64,000 bases of DNA, taken from NCBI GenBank assembly GCA_002794775.1, contig NBAY01000059.1, positions 124,001 to 188,000 of the forward strand, read 5' to 3'. The notes beneath the pieces were generated by a model. It was not told the DNA's origin. It made no database searches and saw only the letters and a list, made by a program, of their open reading frames with translations. The translations under genes were made by a program, and so were the position numbers. The DNA comes from Porodaedalea pini. Lineage: Eukaryota > Basidiomycota > Agaricomycetes > Hymenochaetales > Hymenochaetaceae. Positions 10,989-23,402 of the stretch are shown here, piece by piece (the stretch's first letter is position 1; each line of letters starts with the position of its first letter).

Positions 10989-13936
10989 ATGGCCTGTCCC
11001 CATCACGGCACCCCTCAAACAGCTGAGTCTCGCACTGAGAAGTCGTAGGCGCCTGTTCTTCCTTTGATCCTTTATTTTTCGCACTCATTCGCTCGTATTC
11101 TATCAGCAAATACCGGGATGGTAATTGGGAAAACTGGTAAGTGTATCAGAACTTGTTTGTATCACCTTCTGCCGCGACAGCGCTAAGGGATTTTCAGCCC
11201 AAAATACAAACAATTGGTTTGCGAAGCGGAAGAGCTCCCCTACCTTAGTATAGATGATCTTCTCGAAGACACATTCTCTGACGAAGTCCTATCGTATGGG
11301 ATAGGGAATCTCAAGTATCCTGGTGACGCGAAGGCCGCCTCTGAGTTCTCTTTGAATTTCTCGGAGATATTGACAGAGGTCGACTGTGTTCTAGCGAGTT
11401 TCGTCCGTTCACCCCTCCACCTGGGTTGCAGAGCCGCGGAGCTGCTGAACGAGATCGGGGATGCAATTCGCGAGCGGTTTGACATTCCATCGACGGATTC
11501 CTCAAGGGAATTCTCCTGTCGATTTGGGTACGATGCGTCTAGCCGAGATATGCCCACCATGGACGGGGCGCGAAAACCCGAACTGGCATTGCTCGAGCGT
11601 CGCTCTCTTCTACAAGAAGAGATTCTCTGGGAAGACGTCCAATGTCCATTGGTGCTAGACGAAAGATGCAGCAGTTTTGCCAGCAGCAAGGCTTTCCAAA
11701 AGCTTCTGACATTTTCCCGTCGCATTTTCTCCGCACAAACATTCCGCCGCCGCTTTGTTCTTGGCATTGCTCTTTTTAGGAATCATTTCGAAATTGTCTG
11801 CTTTGATCGGTCAGGTGCCATTCTATCTCGCAAATATGACCTCAGGACGATGCATTTTTTCGCCCGTATCATCGTCGGATTGCTATTTGCGGACAAGGAA
11901 GATATAGGATACGAACGTTCTCTTCTGGTTCAGGACAACCAGTACTGTTTGCCGGTGAATGAAGAGAAATACATTCTCAAGGCCACTCTCCACACAGCCG
12001 CAGACCTTTTAAGCACGGGTGTCTCTTGTTTTCTTGCCGAGCGCGATGGAGAAGAGTATGTGATCAAGGACGTCTGGATGAATCGCCAGAGGAAGTTGCA
12101 TGAACAAGACATCCTAGAGCGTGCGCGCGGAATTGAGAATGTAGTACAACTTACCAGCCACGAAGTGCTCAAGACTCGCCATGGTGCCATTGATTCTACC
12201 GAACTTCACGCGAAGAGAGCACTTGATGGAGAAACTCTTCACAGTCCACATTCGAACCGCGATACCCTGGACCACCATCGGCTCGTAATTACGCCATACG
12301 GGGAGCGTTTCGAGACTTTCACTTCCTTGGAAGAACTAATTTCAGCGATAAGAGACATGGTGAAAGGTATGCTGAAATGACTATAATCTATCTTCCATTT
12401 CCTATCGTATCTGACAAATATGAAAGCGATCAAGGACCTCTCAGAAAGGGACATCTTGCACTCGGACATCAGCTGTAATAACGTCATCTTCGCGCCGCGT
12501 TCCGACCCTTCAGCATCTCTTCGTAGGGCATGTCTCATCGACTTTGGCGAATCAATCGACTTGAGAATGCAGACGGAAGATCATAAAATCATAGTATGTT
12601 GATGGATCAATTTCGTCGTATCACAAGTCTTTCTGACCAGAACACACAGGGGACGCCTTTGTTCATGGCCTTGGATGTCTTGCGCGCATTTTTGCTTGAA
12701 GAAACCGTCACACGCAAGTACTATCATGACCTCGAGTCTGTCTTATACTTGCTTTGCTTTGCATGCATCAACCATGACGGCCCCAGTTCGAGTCGTGTTG
12801 ACAGTGACGTCTCACAGCACTCTCTGATTCCTATATGGGTTGGGCGTGGGTCTATTGGGTACGACAAAAAATCAATAGAAAAAGCTTTACATCACAAGTT
12901 CCGTGCACTAGATTCGAAGTCCTCCTTTCAAAGAAGAGTCCTTAGACAGTTCCAGCCGTACTTCGACGACGTGCGCGGGTGCGCGGAAGGGATGTATGAC
13001 GTGCTCTTCCCAAACGCGCCTGAAGACTTCGAGCGAAGGGGACTGGAGAAGGAACTAGAGGGTCTGGACAAGAGCTTGAAGGAGGTGGAGAAGGAACCTG
13101 TTTCAGAAGAGAAAGCCGAGCGCAAGCGAAACCTGACGGAATCGATGGAAAGTTGTAAGAAGCAACTAGCGGCCCGTCATTTGGAGGACCAGTCGCCGGA
13201 TGAGGTGTTTGGAAAATTGCTCGAGGTCCTCGATGATACGCTAGACATGCTGCGCAAGAGGGCCGTGAACTCGGAGGAAGAGAAAGAAAGCGCTACCGCT
13301 CCTGAAGAATTGTCTGCGGATCGTCAAGCTGAAGATATCACGGCCGCCAATTCATATGAGCGGAACGCCTCTACGGGAGAATGCAATGATGTCGAGGCAT
13401 CAAAGGACATCTATGAGATTCCTGCCGCTGTTGGGACCGAGGCCTCGTCAGGTGGTATGAAGAACAAGGAGGAAGAAGAATCGGCCAACATCCCAGACGA
13501 TATTTCAAAGGCCTCTGCTGCTGCAACAGTTGAGGAGCCTTGTGGTCAAGTTCACGACGGTGAATCTGTCGATGTCCCAAAGGATACATCTGAGGTTCCT
13601 GCAGCTGAGTTTACCGATGATTCATGTCAAAACTCCGAGCACAAGAGAGAAGAGCATGTCATCCCCGTTCCGAAGGCCATCGTTGCGGCTTCGGCCGATG
13701 CGCCATGTCAACGAAACGACAACATCGGAAAGAAAGGCATTCCAAAGGATGACTCTTATTCTGCGCTCGATGCATCATGTGGGCAAAGCGAAGGTAAGAG
13801 AACAGGAACTCCCGCCCTGTATATAAACAACGCTAAGAGGAAAAGGGTCGAAGAGGTCGAGGACTTCGACTCGGACTCCGGTTACGGTACGGATTCAGCC
13901 AGGGAGATTCTGAAGAGGCGGAGGTTAGAGTCATGA
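10989..13936 (+). CDS. FunK1-type protein kinase, copy 1
   Basis: Exons 10989-11044, 11107-11136, 11198-12366, 12427-12593 and 12650-13936 give 902 residues. The start MACPHH resembles MTCPHR of the second copy (36949-39951), which supports this ATG. FunK1 marks: a Lys-bearing strand (EEYVIKDVW), catalytic loop HSDISCNNV with Asp and Asn in place, metal-binding LIDFG, then GTPLFMALDVL and the YYHDLESVLYLL helix seen in this family. All key catalytic residues are present, so activity is likely. After about residue 600 comes a charged coiled-coil-like part and a tail of weak, irregular repeats around VPKDTSEVPAA and similar, ending in a basic KRKR-DSGYGTD-KRRR region that may be nuclear. Substrates of FunK1 kinases are not known to me. 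Confidence 0.9.
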
Positions 13937-14084
13937 TATCCATTCTACGTCGTGCACAAGCAAGATGTTCATTATTACATAGAGTTTAGAATATATCTTA
14001 ACGAACGACATCCACGTTCTAATAAACTGGTCGACCCGAGGCATGGTATTGCGTCAATTTCCTTCTCGAATAGTTCCTGCATAA

Positions 14085-15542
14085 TTATGTAGATTCATAA
14101 ATCCATTTGACGTCTTCGTTATGCGCCCCGCATCCAATATAAAACGTGTCATCAATAGACCCGAAAGTCAAGGGGCCGCGTTGTAGAAAGGGGGTCAGAT
14201 AGTCCGACGCAATTAGGCCCTCTTTTGTTCCGGGTAAGATGATTAACACGGATACGTATCGCCTGTCTTTGCGATTCGGTAGTGGAGCCAAAAGGGGGGC
14301 GAAGAGTGGTCGAAGGAGATGAGTGCCGAAGTGATCCCAGTGGGGCGGCTCCAGATTATGAAAGAGGACGCTCTCGTACTTTTTGGCGTCTGTAAATGTC
14401 TTGACCGTGATCCGCTCGAGAAAACGGGGAATGTAGCCGGCCTTCCAAGTCTCAAGGGGCCAATGTTTCAGGTAGTGATACTCGAGAAACCGGAGACTAG
14501 GACAGCCTGCCAGCACCGTCTCCATCGTTGCCTCGTTCAGCCGCGTCTCGCGGCCGAGGTGAAGCAGTATTAATGCAGGCTTCTGCATTTCCCAGAAGGA
14601 TCCGTTCTCCGGGGTGATCTGGAGAAGCGTGATGTAGAGATGTGTCAGCGCACCGGTTAGCCATCCGCCCAGGAGTGATTCGGCGCGGAAGAACGAGAGG
14701 TGCTGAAGGTTGACCGGGGGAGCGTCAGTGTAATGCGCATCTAGAGATCCGAATGTGCGTAGGGCGGGATTGCCGAAACGCTTGGTTGTGCATGATAGCT
14801 CTAGGCGTTGCACTCCCTGCGGGATGTTCTGCATTATCTTTTTCCAGCGGGGAACCCAGACGCGTTCCTTTCCAAGACTTGGATGCGTCGTAATGCTTAT
14901 CGAGCACAGATCAGCGCAGCAGTACATAATGCACGAAATCGCATCAGCGACGCGGTCGATATCGAGGAGCGGAGTTTCATTCAGATTGACTCGGAGCTCT
15001 GTCGTCCAGAGGAGCATGGCGTTTCGTGTCACGGATGTCCTGGAAGCAACACAGAGAGCGAGAGCTGTGACAGCAGCGACGCTGTAAACACGTAAATTTC
15101 GGTACAGGAACTCGAGCGCTACATTCCAGTGCATGCGGGACACTTGTGCGAACTGCATCTTCGCTCGAAACGACTCCTGAAACCGCAGACGTTCCTTATG
15201 ATGCTCGAAGTTGGATTGACCCGGGCCATCATTAATTTGGACTTGCCCATTCTCGACAGAATCGAACGGCCAGTCGAAGCCACATTCATTGTTACATCCG
15301 CAAGTGCAACTGCTATGTACGTCTGTGTTGCGTGAAGGAGACAATCGTTTCCCATAAGCGTGAATGAATATCTCCCTCCAGATCTCTGCAGGTACTTCGT
15401 CAGCGGCTCTGAATACGATGCGATGCCTTTTCCTTCTGGTATGCTTCAGAGTTGTCGCGGTTGCATATACTGAGAGAGTTGTGATAATGGGGAGCACAGA
15501 AAGCGCGTAGAATGCATATTGAAGGTGAGAGGACTTATTCAT
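14085..15542 (-). CDS. F-box-like protein with N-terminal hydrophobic segment
   Basis: Single-exon gene of 485 residues. Residues about 9-30 (YAFYALSVLPIITTLSVY) are hydrophobic and could be a signal anchor; this is followed by a basic run and then an F-box-like motif, DEVPAEIWREIFIHAYG, at about 48-64. The remainder resembles the leucine-rich body of basidiomycete F-box proteins, which recruit targets to SCF ubiquitin ligases. It lies tail to tail with FunK1-1 (gap 148 bases) and head to head with the lipase gene. A membrane segment before an F-box is uncommon; an alternative is that translation begins at a later Met. Confidence 0.75.
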   Translation of the reverse strand: MNKSSHLQYAFYALSVLPIITTLSVYATATTLKHTRRKRHRIVFRAADEVPAEIWREIFIHAYGKRLSPSRNTDVHSSCTCGCNNECGFDWPFDSVENGQVQINDGPGQSNFEHHKERLRFQESFRAKMQFAQVSRMHWNVALEFLYRNLRVYSVAAVTALALCVASRTSVTRNAMLLWTTELRVNLNETPLLDIDRVADAISCIMYCCADLCSISITTHPSLGKERVWVPRWKKIMQNIPQGVQRLELSCTTKRFGNPALRTFGSLDAHYTDAPPVNLQHLSFFRAESLLGGWLTGALTHLYITLLQITPENGSFWEMQKPALILLHLGRETRLNEATMETVLAGCPSLRFLEYHYLKHWPLETWKAGYIPRFLERITVKTFTDAKKYESVLFHNLEPPHWDHFGTHLLRPLFAPLLAPLPNRKDRRYVSVLIILPGTKEGLIASDYLTPFLQRGPLTFGSIDDTFYIGCGAHNEDVKWIYEST

Positions 15543-15793
15543 GTCGTCGATCCAGTCAAAAGAAAAAAGGACTCATCACTTGCACTAATGCCGAGCTGAT
15601 GATTCTGATGAAGCGTGATGGCCGTTCTCGGCACAATTGTCATCATGATCGGCGCGCGGCGCATAGTCAAGAAAGCTGACGTTCACGGACAGTGCGATTC
15701 CCACACCTTCATCATAACCACAACTATTGGCGACAAAGACGAACGTTACTTTGCTCCCGGCAACTCTAATCTGAATAAATCTAGTGGAGTGAC

Positions 15794-17560
15794 ATGTCTG
15801 CGCGTGATGTGCATCTCCTCGTCCTCGTCCACGGCATGTGGGGCAACCCTGGCCATCTCGCAGAGATGAACCGAATCATCAAGGAGGCGAAGGGTCCAGG
15901 AATGGCTTCAAATGAAGGCGAAGGCGTTGAGCTGGACGTATTGGTTGCGAAGACGAACAGGGAAGAGTCAACATACGATGGAATCGACTGGGGAGGGGAG
16001 AGGGTGGCAGATGAGGTGTGTTAATTCTTTTATTCAAAAATTATGGAATCCCGAGCCCATGGCCTCTTCTTTAGGCTATAGAGAGAGTGAAGGAGATTGA
16101 AAATAGTGGTAGAAAGGTAATCAGGTTCTCTATCACTGGCTACAGTCTCGGCGGTCTTCTAGCACGCTACGTTATCGGGTGCGTGCAGTCCATGGCATAG
16201 CTAAAGTGATCCGCCTATTCTGACTTTCCTTTCTTACATAGCATCCTCTACCAACGCTCCTTTTTCTCCAACATTAAGCCAGTCAATTTCACCACCTTTG
16301 CGACGCCACACATTGGACTCGTGCGCACCTCGTCCATCTGGTCCTCTATCCTTGCTACGTTAGGTCCCAAGCTCCTTAGTAGAACCGGTGAACAGTTTTA
16401 TACTGTTGACACATGGGGCGCTAGCGGAAGGAGCCTGCTAGAGGTTATGGCAGATCCTAGTGAGTACTTTGTTTGGATGTATGTGCATGGGTGGCGGTGG
16501 CTGAAGTTTATTTCAGAAGAGATATTTTACCAGGCATTATCATCATTTGCGCATATTCGCATCTATGGGAATGCGTACGTGTTCCGTAGCCTCACTTCGC
16601 GCATTTCACTCATTTTTAAATCATCAGCGTTAACGACCTCACTGTACCATACGCAACTGCACTCATCGAAAGCGAGGACCCCTTTGTGGATCGTGCCAAG
16701 ACCGGCATTAATGTGTATGTTCCATTGCAAATCCATCGGCGATGCACATATTCTTACTCTCGTATTGCAGAGAATTTGATCCAAAATACGACCCGATTAT
16801 GATATCGTATAATATCCCCGACGAGCCTCCTGTCCGAGATTCTCCAGCACCTCTCTCACCTGCCTGGTTCCGGAGCGCCAAACCCACTCGCTTCCTCCCT
16901 CCACCTCTTCAGTCCCTCAAGTTCCCTCTTAATGCCGTACGTACCCAAAAACGAGAGTTTATGTCTACCCAAGTATTGATTCTTTTGACCTTTCAGATCG
17001 CGACTATCTTACTTCCTGTGCTCATCCCGACCTTCATCACGTTGATCCTCATTCGTCTTTCGCTCCACACGCGCTCTTCGCGCGCACGTATTCGTCTTCT
17101 CGAGGGTGACGAGTCCATACGCGAGAACACACTCGTGCATGTGTTCTCGCGCCTCGAGCGCGAGTTCGAGGAGGCCGTTGTGGACGCCATAGAAGATGAT
17201 CAGGGCGCGGACATGACCTCCGATGCTCCAGCGAGAGCAGAAAAGCCGCACATTGTAAATGGGAAAGCGCTTTCTGCGTCTTCTTGGTGCAAGGCAACTG
17301 CAAAGTCAGGCAAAAATAGGACAAATGGAATAGCTGGTGGCGAGTCAAAGCCTGCGCCTGGCCAGCCGTTGCTGACTCCAGGCCAGCTAAACATGGTGCA
17401 GACCCTGAACGCGTTGCCTGCAATGACAAAGCACCGCGCGTACATTGACCCGCTGCGCAACTCGCACGCGACGATCATCTCGCGCGACGTACAAGGCTAC
17501 CCGTTTCACAAGCGCGGCTGGGGTGTGCTGCGGCATTGGGCAGATGCATTCGTGCTATGA
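15794..17560 (+). CDS. DUF676-type lipase/serine esterase with a membrane segment
   Basis: Seven exons (15794-16015, 16075-16178, 16242-16459, 16517-16574, 16628-16714, 16771-16936, 16997-17560) join in phase to about 472 residues. The N-terminus shows the alpha/beta-hydrolase start VLVHGMWGNPGH; the nucleophile elbow GYSLGG carries the catalytic Ser; TPHIG and the downstream NDLTVPY, with a likely acid residue, match the ROG1/LPL1 lipase group of yeast, which acts on phospholipids at lipid droplets. The last exon opens with a hydrophobic segment of about 22 residues (LLPVLIPTFITLILI), then a charged region, so the protein is probably membrane-bound. Yeast has several DUF676 members and I cannot choose between them. 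Confidence 0.9.
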
Positions 17561-18302
17561 TGGGATGGGACCTGCCATCTGTGTGATAGCTACGAAGGCT
17601 CGGACATCCACGCCTTGGTCGTCCAATCAAGCAGAGCTTAATGTTGCATTGTTGTACTTTACCCCCGCTTTTCCCTTTGGTCCATTGCGCGTAGAAATAC
17701 TTAGACCTTAATCGCGGATTCTTATGTTGTCTAGAATTATAGTTTTAGAAATATCATACTCTAATTCGGACTCTTACAGGCTTCTTTTGCTTCCCTTTGC
17801 GCCCGGCGTCGAATTGTTTCCTACACGACGTCGTATTTGCACTAAGGTCTAAGGTGCGTAATTGTCTTAGCAATTACCAATTGTTTTATGATTACTGACT
17901 GAAAGGTAACTCTTTTCTTTCGTTTGAATTTGGTATTATCAGGATGATTATCGCAGGCCCATTGTGCGGATTCTCGAAGTCGCTCTTGAAGTTATCTAAA
18001 GTTCGCCGACAGACGTTATCAACGCATGACTCCTCTGGCTTTCCATCAACCAACCAGAAGGGCTATGCAACTGCCTCAAGTTTGTTTCAAGTAGTAGACA
18101 ATAGATACTGGGGAGTCAATGGTTTGCATAAAAGGTGCTCAAAATTAGCAACGCTCACTGGTGAGCTCTGCGAGCATTACAGTCTCTTGCGACTCGTCGA
18201 CAGTCCCTAAAAGACCTGGAGCTAATCTCGCTCCGTTCGACTATCTTCTGAATCGTCTTCGCATTCTCAAAATCCAAGAATTGCCCTCGGACTCTCGTTA
18301 GC
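17561..18302. other. Intergenic, no gene recognised
   Basis: About 740 bases. One short frame at 17944-18210 has no recognisable motif and no matching splice sites. No repeat or RNA gene seen. Confidence 0.5.
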
Positions 18303-19140
18303 ATGGGCGGCGGACTCCCTTAGATCATTGGTAACGACTCTCACCTTCTCATGCTCTGCTGTACTCTGAGATACTGACAGGGACGTCTTCTCACTTGCAC
18401 GCAGTAATCATTCTCGCCCTCGCCGACTGTGTCAAATCGGGCAGGGAGCGCTGGTCGGTTCATGAACTGATTCGTGATGGTGCGTCTGGAGCATGTGGTT
18501 TCTTGTCTCCGCAAGTTTCAGCCGGACTCACTCCTGGTTTGTCGTTTGTAGCCATATAGGAAAAGGGGGAAAAGATAATTGCGGGAATGCTGTGAGGAGA
18601 ACTACTCAGCAAGGAAGGAGCACAGCAATACATGCGACAGAATTCTGAGTAGGTATATTCCACCTGGTTCATATTGAATCATGTGCGGAGAGATTCTCTT
18701 GTAGGAGCTCAAGGTTACATCGCAAACCCAGGTGGGAAAGGAGACTGTTATGTCTTCATGGAGGAGGCTTCGGAGGTAAGCAATTTTGTTACTAATAAAA
18801 TCTCATGCTCATATCTACGCGGGACTCTCATCAAAAGGCTCGCATAGGTTTGCTGTGATTATACACTTCCTTCCATGCATGTGCAAAAGAAGGTGTGACT
18901 GAGCATTGTGAGAGACGGCGTGGTTTATCCGGAGAAAATTGGAAGTCAGGGTGAGGTTCGATGAGACAAAAGTTCGACTCCTCGACAGCGAAGAGAGCAT
19001 TAGCACTCCCGGTGCTAGCTTGGGTCCAAATTCAAAGTTAGATTCACAGCGAAGTGAGTTTGAACCCAACGTCAGCACGCAGGCCTTCGTCGCCAGCTGG
19101 GTCTTTGGCACATGTATCCGCTTGACTTCACTTTGCATCG
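18303..19140 (+). pseudogene. Possible degraded relative of the 3971-5713 gene
   Basis: Coding-like pieces occur in the same order as the exons of the unknown gene at 3971: a short start at 18303 broken by TAG at 18321-18323, a piece at about 18382-18479 (VIILALADCVKSGRERW) ending in a GTGCGT donor like exon 2 of that gene, a piece near 18560-18655 that needs a stop or frame change, a piece at about 18710-18776 (GAQGYIANPGGKGDCYVF) similar in pattern to ALIEFADVDGQPGFRV, and a Ser/Glu-rich piece at about 18950-19140 with SLGPNS followed by SEFEPN, against NLGPIS and TEFDPG. Similarity is low and read by eye. It could instead be an unrelated gene whose structure I have misread. Confidence 0.35.
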
Positions 19141-19581
19141 CGAGCGTTCCATTCAGTAGTAGGACGAAACTAAGGCTGACATGTTCGCGTTCTCAGCCCG
19201 CCACCCGGAAGCGCAGTAGTCTCATCTTCTGAAGTGAGGTTTAGGTTGAACTCGAATTCGCCTCTTACTTGCTCACTCTGCTTTGTGACGGTCGAACTAT
19301 GTACTCCGTGCCTGCCTCGCAGGGACTTATTCTTCGTTGGCGTCAACGGATGGTCACATATCTGACACTGGCACATTTTCTTACATTCAGTCACAAGAAA
19401 GTGCTACCTCTTGAAAAAAAAGACAAGTATGATACTAAATAACGGAGAGTAAGGCCTTCAGGCCTCAAGCGAGGCGTTCATAATGATGTCACCACACTCG
19501 TCTATATTCAGGGAGGCATGCCAGCTGCAGCAATAAATATGTAAGTTGTTGCAACGCGGCCGTGGCATGGAAAACATGGAC
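19141..19581. other. Intergenic 3' of CLPB-B
   Basis: About 440 bases. No gene, RNA or repeat recognised. It is not similar to the sequence downstream of CLPB-A, so the A/B duplication does not extend past the stop codons. Confidence 0.5.
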
Positions 19582-22486
19582 TCACTTCTCGGAAATCTGA
19601 CCCCTCATCTGCGCATCAGCGACAAGCCGCACGGCGACGCGCTGCACTTCGTTCACGACAGAGCGTACTCCGTAATTGACATCGTATGCGATTGCCAGTT
19701 TCCGCACGACTTAGCAAGTAGAAACCTGCGTCAGAAAGATGCAAATGTAAAATCGCGGACAACGCACCCTCGTCCGTCCATCTAAATCTAATATTATGCT
19801 TTTCGTCAGCACGCTTGCGCCATATAATCAGCTCGCGCTTGACCACCAGCTCGATGTCCTCCTCGCTAAGCGGCAGAAACACAACCATCTGGTTGATCCG
19901 TCCAAGAAACTCATCGCGCTTCAGTGCTTGCTTGAGAGTAGGATGTATAGACCGTGTGAATTGTTGGACGAGCTGCATATATATCTCCGGACGCCCTTGC
20001 TCCTCCGCGTGAGCTACAAGACGACGAAGTTCCGGAGCCTTCTCCTTGATCTCACTTGACGCGACGTTAGACGTCATAATGAAGATGGCATCTTTACAGA
20101 AGATTACCCCGTCCTGAGTTAACAGAGAAGCATCAATATCCTTCCAAATAGGACCTTAAAGTTGACATACTTTTGAGTCTGTGATACGGCCATCGTCGAA
20201 AACTTGAAGGAATAAAGTGAGGACATCGGGATGTGCCTTTTCAATCTCGTCTAGCAGAACGATAGCTTTGGGATTCTTCCTCAAGGGCTGGGTCAAAGCT
20301 CCGCCATCGCCGTATCCCTGCGATGAAGTATTGATCAACACAAATACGCACATGAGATCTTCTTGAACAAGAACGTACGACATAGCTCTTCGGCGCACCT
20401 TGACATCTCAAAGATAAGTGAGGATATTGACAGAGTCGACAGAGTGCCTTACCAATAAGATTGAATGCCGTGTGGCTTGATTGATACTCGCTCATGTCGA
20501 TTCGCACGAACGCATACTCCTTCTCGAGCTTATCGACAGTCTCGCCCTTGTTCGTTGCAAGCCCATCCTTTCCATGGATGTACAGAGAAAGCTGCTTTGC
20601 GAGCTCTGTTTTACCAACGCCTGAGCTTCCAAGGAAGAGCATGGTGAGTGGGCGATCGGGATCGACCCAACCGCTTTCGCGAAGTCGGATTGCGTTCGCC
20701 ACGGAGAGAATGGGACCACGCTGCCCTACGAGCTTTTCTTCGAGGACTTTCTCAAGAGAAAGAAGAGAATCTGAAGATCAAGCGACGTCATGTTTGAATT
20801 TGAAATAGTAAGGAAAGGGAGAAAGAATAGATGCGCACGAATGGACACCTTCGGAGGTGCAACATTGTCTCGATTGTCGTTTGCTTGACCATTCGCAGGC
20901 TCCTCAGGGACGGCCTCCTCCTTCTCGGACTCACCATCTAGATTCTGTCTTGCGTCTTCCTTCGAGCCAAAGCCTCCAATCCCGTCCCGCTCACTGGCTT
21001 TCTCATTCCGTACATCCTCTCCACTAGCCTTCTTCCTCCTTTCCTCTTCCGCATCTCGTAGTCGAGCAAAATTGTACTTCATATGATCACAAGTTGTTCC
21101 ATAGCCATAGAGCAGATCCTCAGGCTTCCGACCTCTGTAATCTTTGATAGTCCAGTCTGCTCCAGCCTTCAGAAGAAGCGCGATGATATCCATATCTTGC
21201 GTGAGGAAAGCATAGTGCAGAGGTGTGGCATTCTTTACATGCTTGTGCGGAAGCGTCGGTGGTGCAAAGGATGTATGAGAGCTTTTACAAACCCAGGCGG
21301 AGCGATTGTCGACCTCGTTCGCTAAAGACGGATCGATAGATAGGAGCAGCTCAACGAAAGGACGGCGCTGGCGGATAACGGCGAGATGAAGGAGCGTGAA
21401 ATCATAATACGTGAACTTCGAAGCAAGCTGAGGATTTCGCTTGATGGTCCTGTCGAATTTAAAGGCGTCAGTGCTGGACTCAAACATTGGCAATCGACTG
21501 AACTGGTACTCAACCGCTCAAATAGATCATACTTGTCCTTGCGTATTAGTTCTGCTAAATCATCAACACTCGCGTAATCTGAAAAGAGTTATAAGCTGAC
21601 ATTTAGTATGCTCGAAAGTATCTTTTATAGGCATACCATGATAAAACTCATCCCGCTTCCTCCACTCCACAAATAAATTATGGAAAACAGTGATAGCCTC
21701 CTCGTGTTGATGCATGTCAAAATATTCGACCGGTTCTCTCTCCTTGTCATCCTGGACGTCAAATAATGCGCCGTACTGCACAAGCACTTTGATAATGTCG
21801 ATATTACCTATCATGCAGGCATAATGTAATGGAGTGGCGCCGCTCGTGTCGTCAATGCAAGTTCCGAGCTCTCTCTCACGATCTGGGACGACCGCGGAAC
21901 AGATCCTTGATCCGTGTTCAGCATTGACGTCCACATTGGGATGAGAAAGTACGAGATTGACGATTTCGACGTCACCGGACAGAACGGCGGCATGCAGGGG
22001 AAACCAACCTCCCTCATGACGTTTGCCTGTGAGGCTTGGTGCGGCTTCCAGCATACTGTGAAGAGAAACAAATGAGCTCCGAAAACTATTAGCGGTCTCG
22101 ACAAGCTCTTACCGAGAAACGGACTTAAGGTCACGTTGCACGATTGCCCTACATAGCGCCTGGACAGCGCTTACCAGAAGTCGCTCAGGCACGTCGCAAG
22201 TGGAGTCGCTGTCCTGAGACTCTGATACTGGAGCCGGAAAGATGCCTCGCAATCTACTGGAAGAAAGCGAATGTTCTTGTGGTGGTGGTGGTGGTGGTGG
22301 TTGCAATCGTACGAGCACGTCTGCCAGGGAGATGTTTCCCCGGAGCAGAGCGTGCAAGAGCAAAACCAGCTCCTTCAAGATTACAAGAAGCAGAAGCGCT
22401 TGCCTCGGCGCGTCGGAACAGGTCTCAAGTCGGCGGTTTACCATGGTGGTGGTAGGTGTGCGGTCCATAATGCAGTTCTTGTCCAA
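19582..22486 (-). CDS. Ankyrin-AAA+ disaggregase, CLPB paralogue B (full length)
   Basis: Same nine-exon plan as copy A but with a complete first exon (22113-22486); exon 2 is 21637-22055 and the 20-base microexon is 20379-20398. About 820 residues. The N-terminus has a hydrophobic stretch of about 22 residues ([15 protein letters not shown]), a Pro run encoded by a GGT/ACC repeat, then ankyrin repeats ([47 protein letters not shown]), an acidic linker and the AAA+ module with Walker [11 protein letters not shown], Walker [15 protein letters not shown] and RDEFLGRIN. The small domain ends VRSVVNEVQ. No breaks found. The anchor fits CLPB/SKD3 of the mitochondrial intermembrane space, though I cannot prove location. 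A TATA-like box sits just upstream. Confidence 0.9.
22279..22302. repeat. GGT trinucleotide repeat coding for polyproline
   Basis: About eight GGT units on the plus strand, read on the minus strand as a run of seven prolines in exon 1 of CLPB-B, between the hydrophobic anchor and the ankyrin region. Copies A and C lack it, so it arose in this copy and may vary in length between strains. Confidence 0.8.
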
Positions 22487-22515
22487 GGACCTGCGGCATC
22501 CGCTACGTGCTGGAT

Positions 22516-22527
22516 CCTTTTATATGG
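22516..22527 (-). promoter_or_regulatory. TATA-like box of CLPB-B
   Basis: On the minus strand the motif CCATATAAAAGG lies about 30-40 bases upstream of the ATG at 22486, implying a short leader. Confidence 0.5.
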
Positions 22528-22664
22528 TATGTTCAACTTAAAGTCGCGTCGTAATGGCACTACTAAAGGCAGTAAAAGGCGTGTACTCTGTGTTATAGGG
22601 TTCGTGTGCGGGAACTTCGAGTTGTCTAATATCTATATTGTATTGCCGCGGACCAGCTGGTCTG

Positions 22665-22672
22665 GAAATTTC
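22665..22672. promoter_or_regulatory. Possible heat-shock element half-pair
   Basis: GAAATTTC fits two inverted heat-shock-factor units (nGAAnnTTCn) about 180 bases upstream of CLPB-B. A functional element normally needs three or more units and I see only two, so this is tentative. Confidence 0.2.
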
Positions 22673-23402
22673 GGGTAATCAGTTCCTAGATTTACTGGTA
22701 ATCTAGCGGACATGTACTTACTGCCTCCTTATCTCTTTCGTACAACAGTCACTCTTGTTCGCGGATGATTGATGACTTATTGTCAATCACTTGCTAAAAT
22801 CAATGACGCTGCTAATGACCACATATTACCTAGGTTGAGCAGGTTACGCAGCCATCGTACGGCGGTGATAAGGGCACTAGAAGCAAACAGCTAACCTCAC
22901 GAGGCTCCGCCTCCATAAAGTCGTTCATAATGAACGTGGTTGAATAGAAGGAGTTACGCATGCTTGTTTATGGTGTGAATGGGCGCTTATCACTTATCGA
23001 TCTCATGGCCTCTCCGGATATAAATCGGTAAAACTGCCACAAACGGGTCCTCAAGGTGCGTAAAGGGGCTTCAGCAAAAAAAGTGTACTTAATACTAAAA
23101 AGACAAGATAGCACAAGACTGATTATGAGCGTCTAAACATCGGCGCACCGGGCAACCTACAACGAGATGGCATTACGTCCTTCAGGGAACGACAAAGCGA
23201 CAGCCTCTCCGGTATATAGCATCCGCTGCAGAAGTTTCAGTCATCGATCCGCTATACGAAAATGCAAACGTGAAGAGTGCACCTTTTAAGTCGGCTGTTT
23301 TCAGAACTATGTCTCCGAGGTCGTTTGTAGTGAGGTACGCATGCCAACTGGAAAATGTACTCGAAGGTGTGAGGACGAGAGTACAGCAGATAAAGAGACA
23401 AC

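Larger units (their letters stand above)
22487..23402. other. Intergenic between CLPB-B and CLPB-C
   Basis: About 915 bases that serve as promoter of CLPB-B and downstream region of CLPB-C. Contains the TATA-like box at 22516 and a possible heat-shock half-pair at 22665. No gene recognised; short minus-strand frames near 23182-23406 overlap the end of CLPB-C. Confidence 0.5.

Noticed and set aside
11240..11767. 175-residue minus-strand open frame
   Set aside because: Antisense shadow of the FunK1-1 kinase exon.
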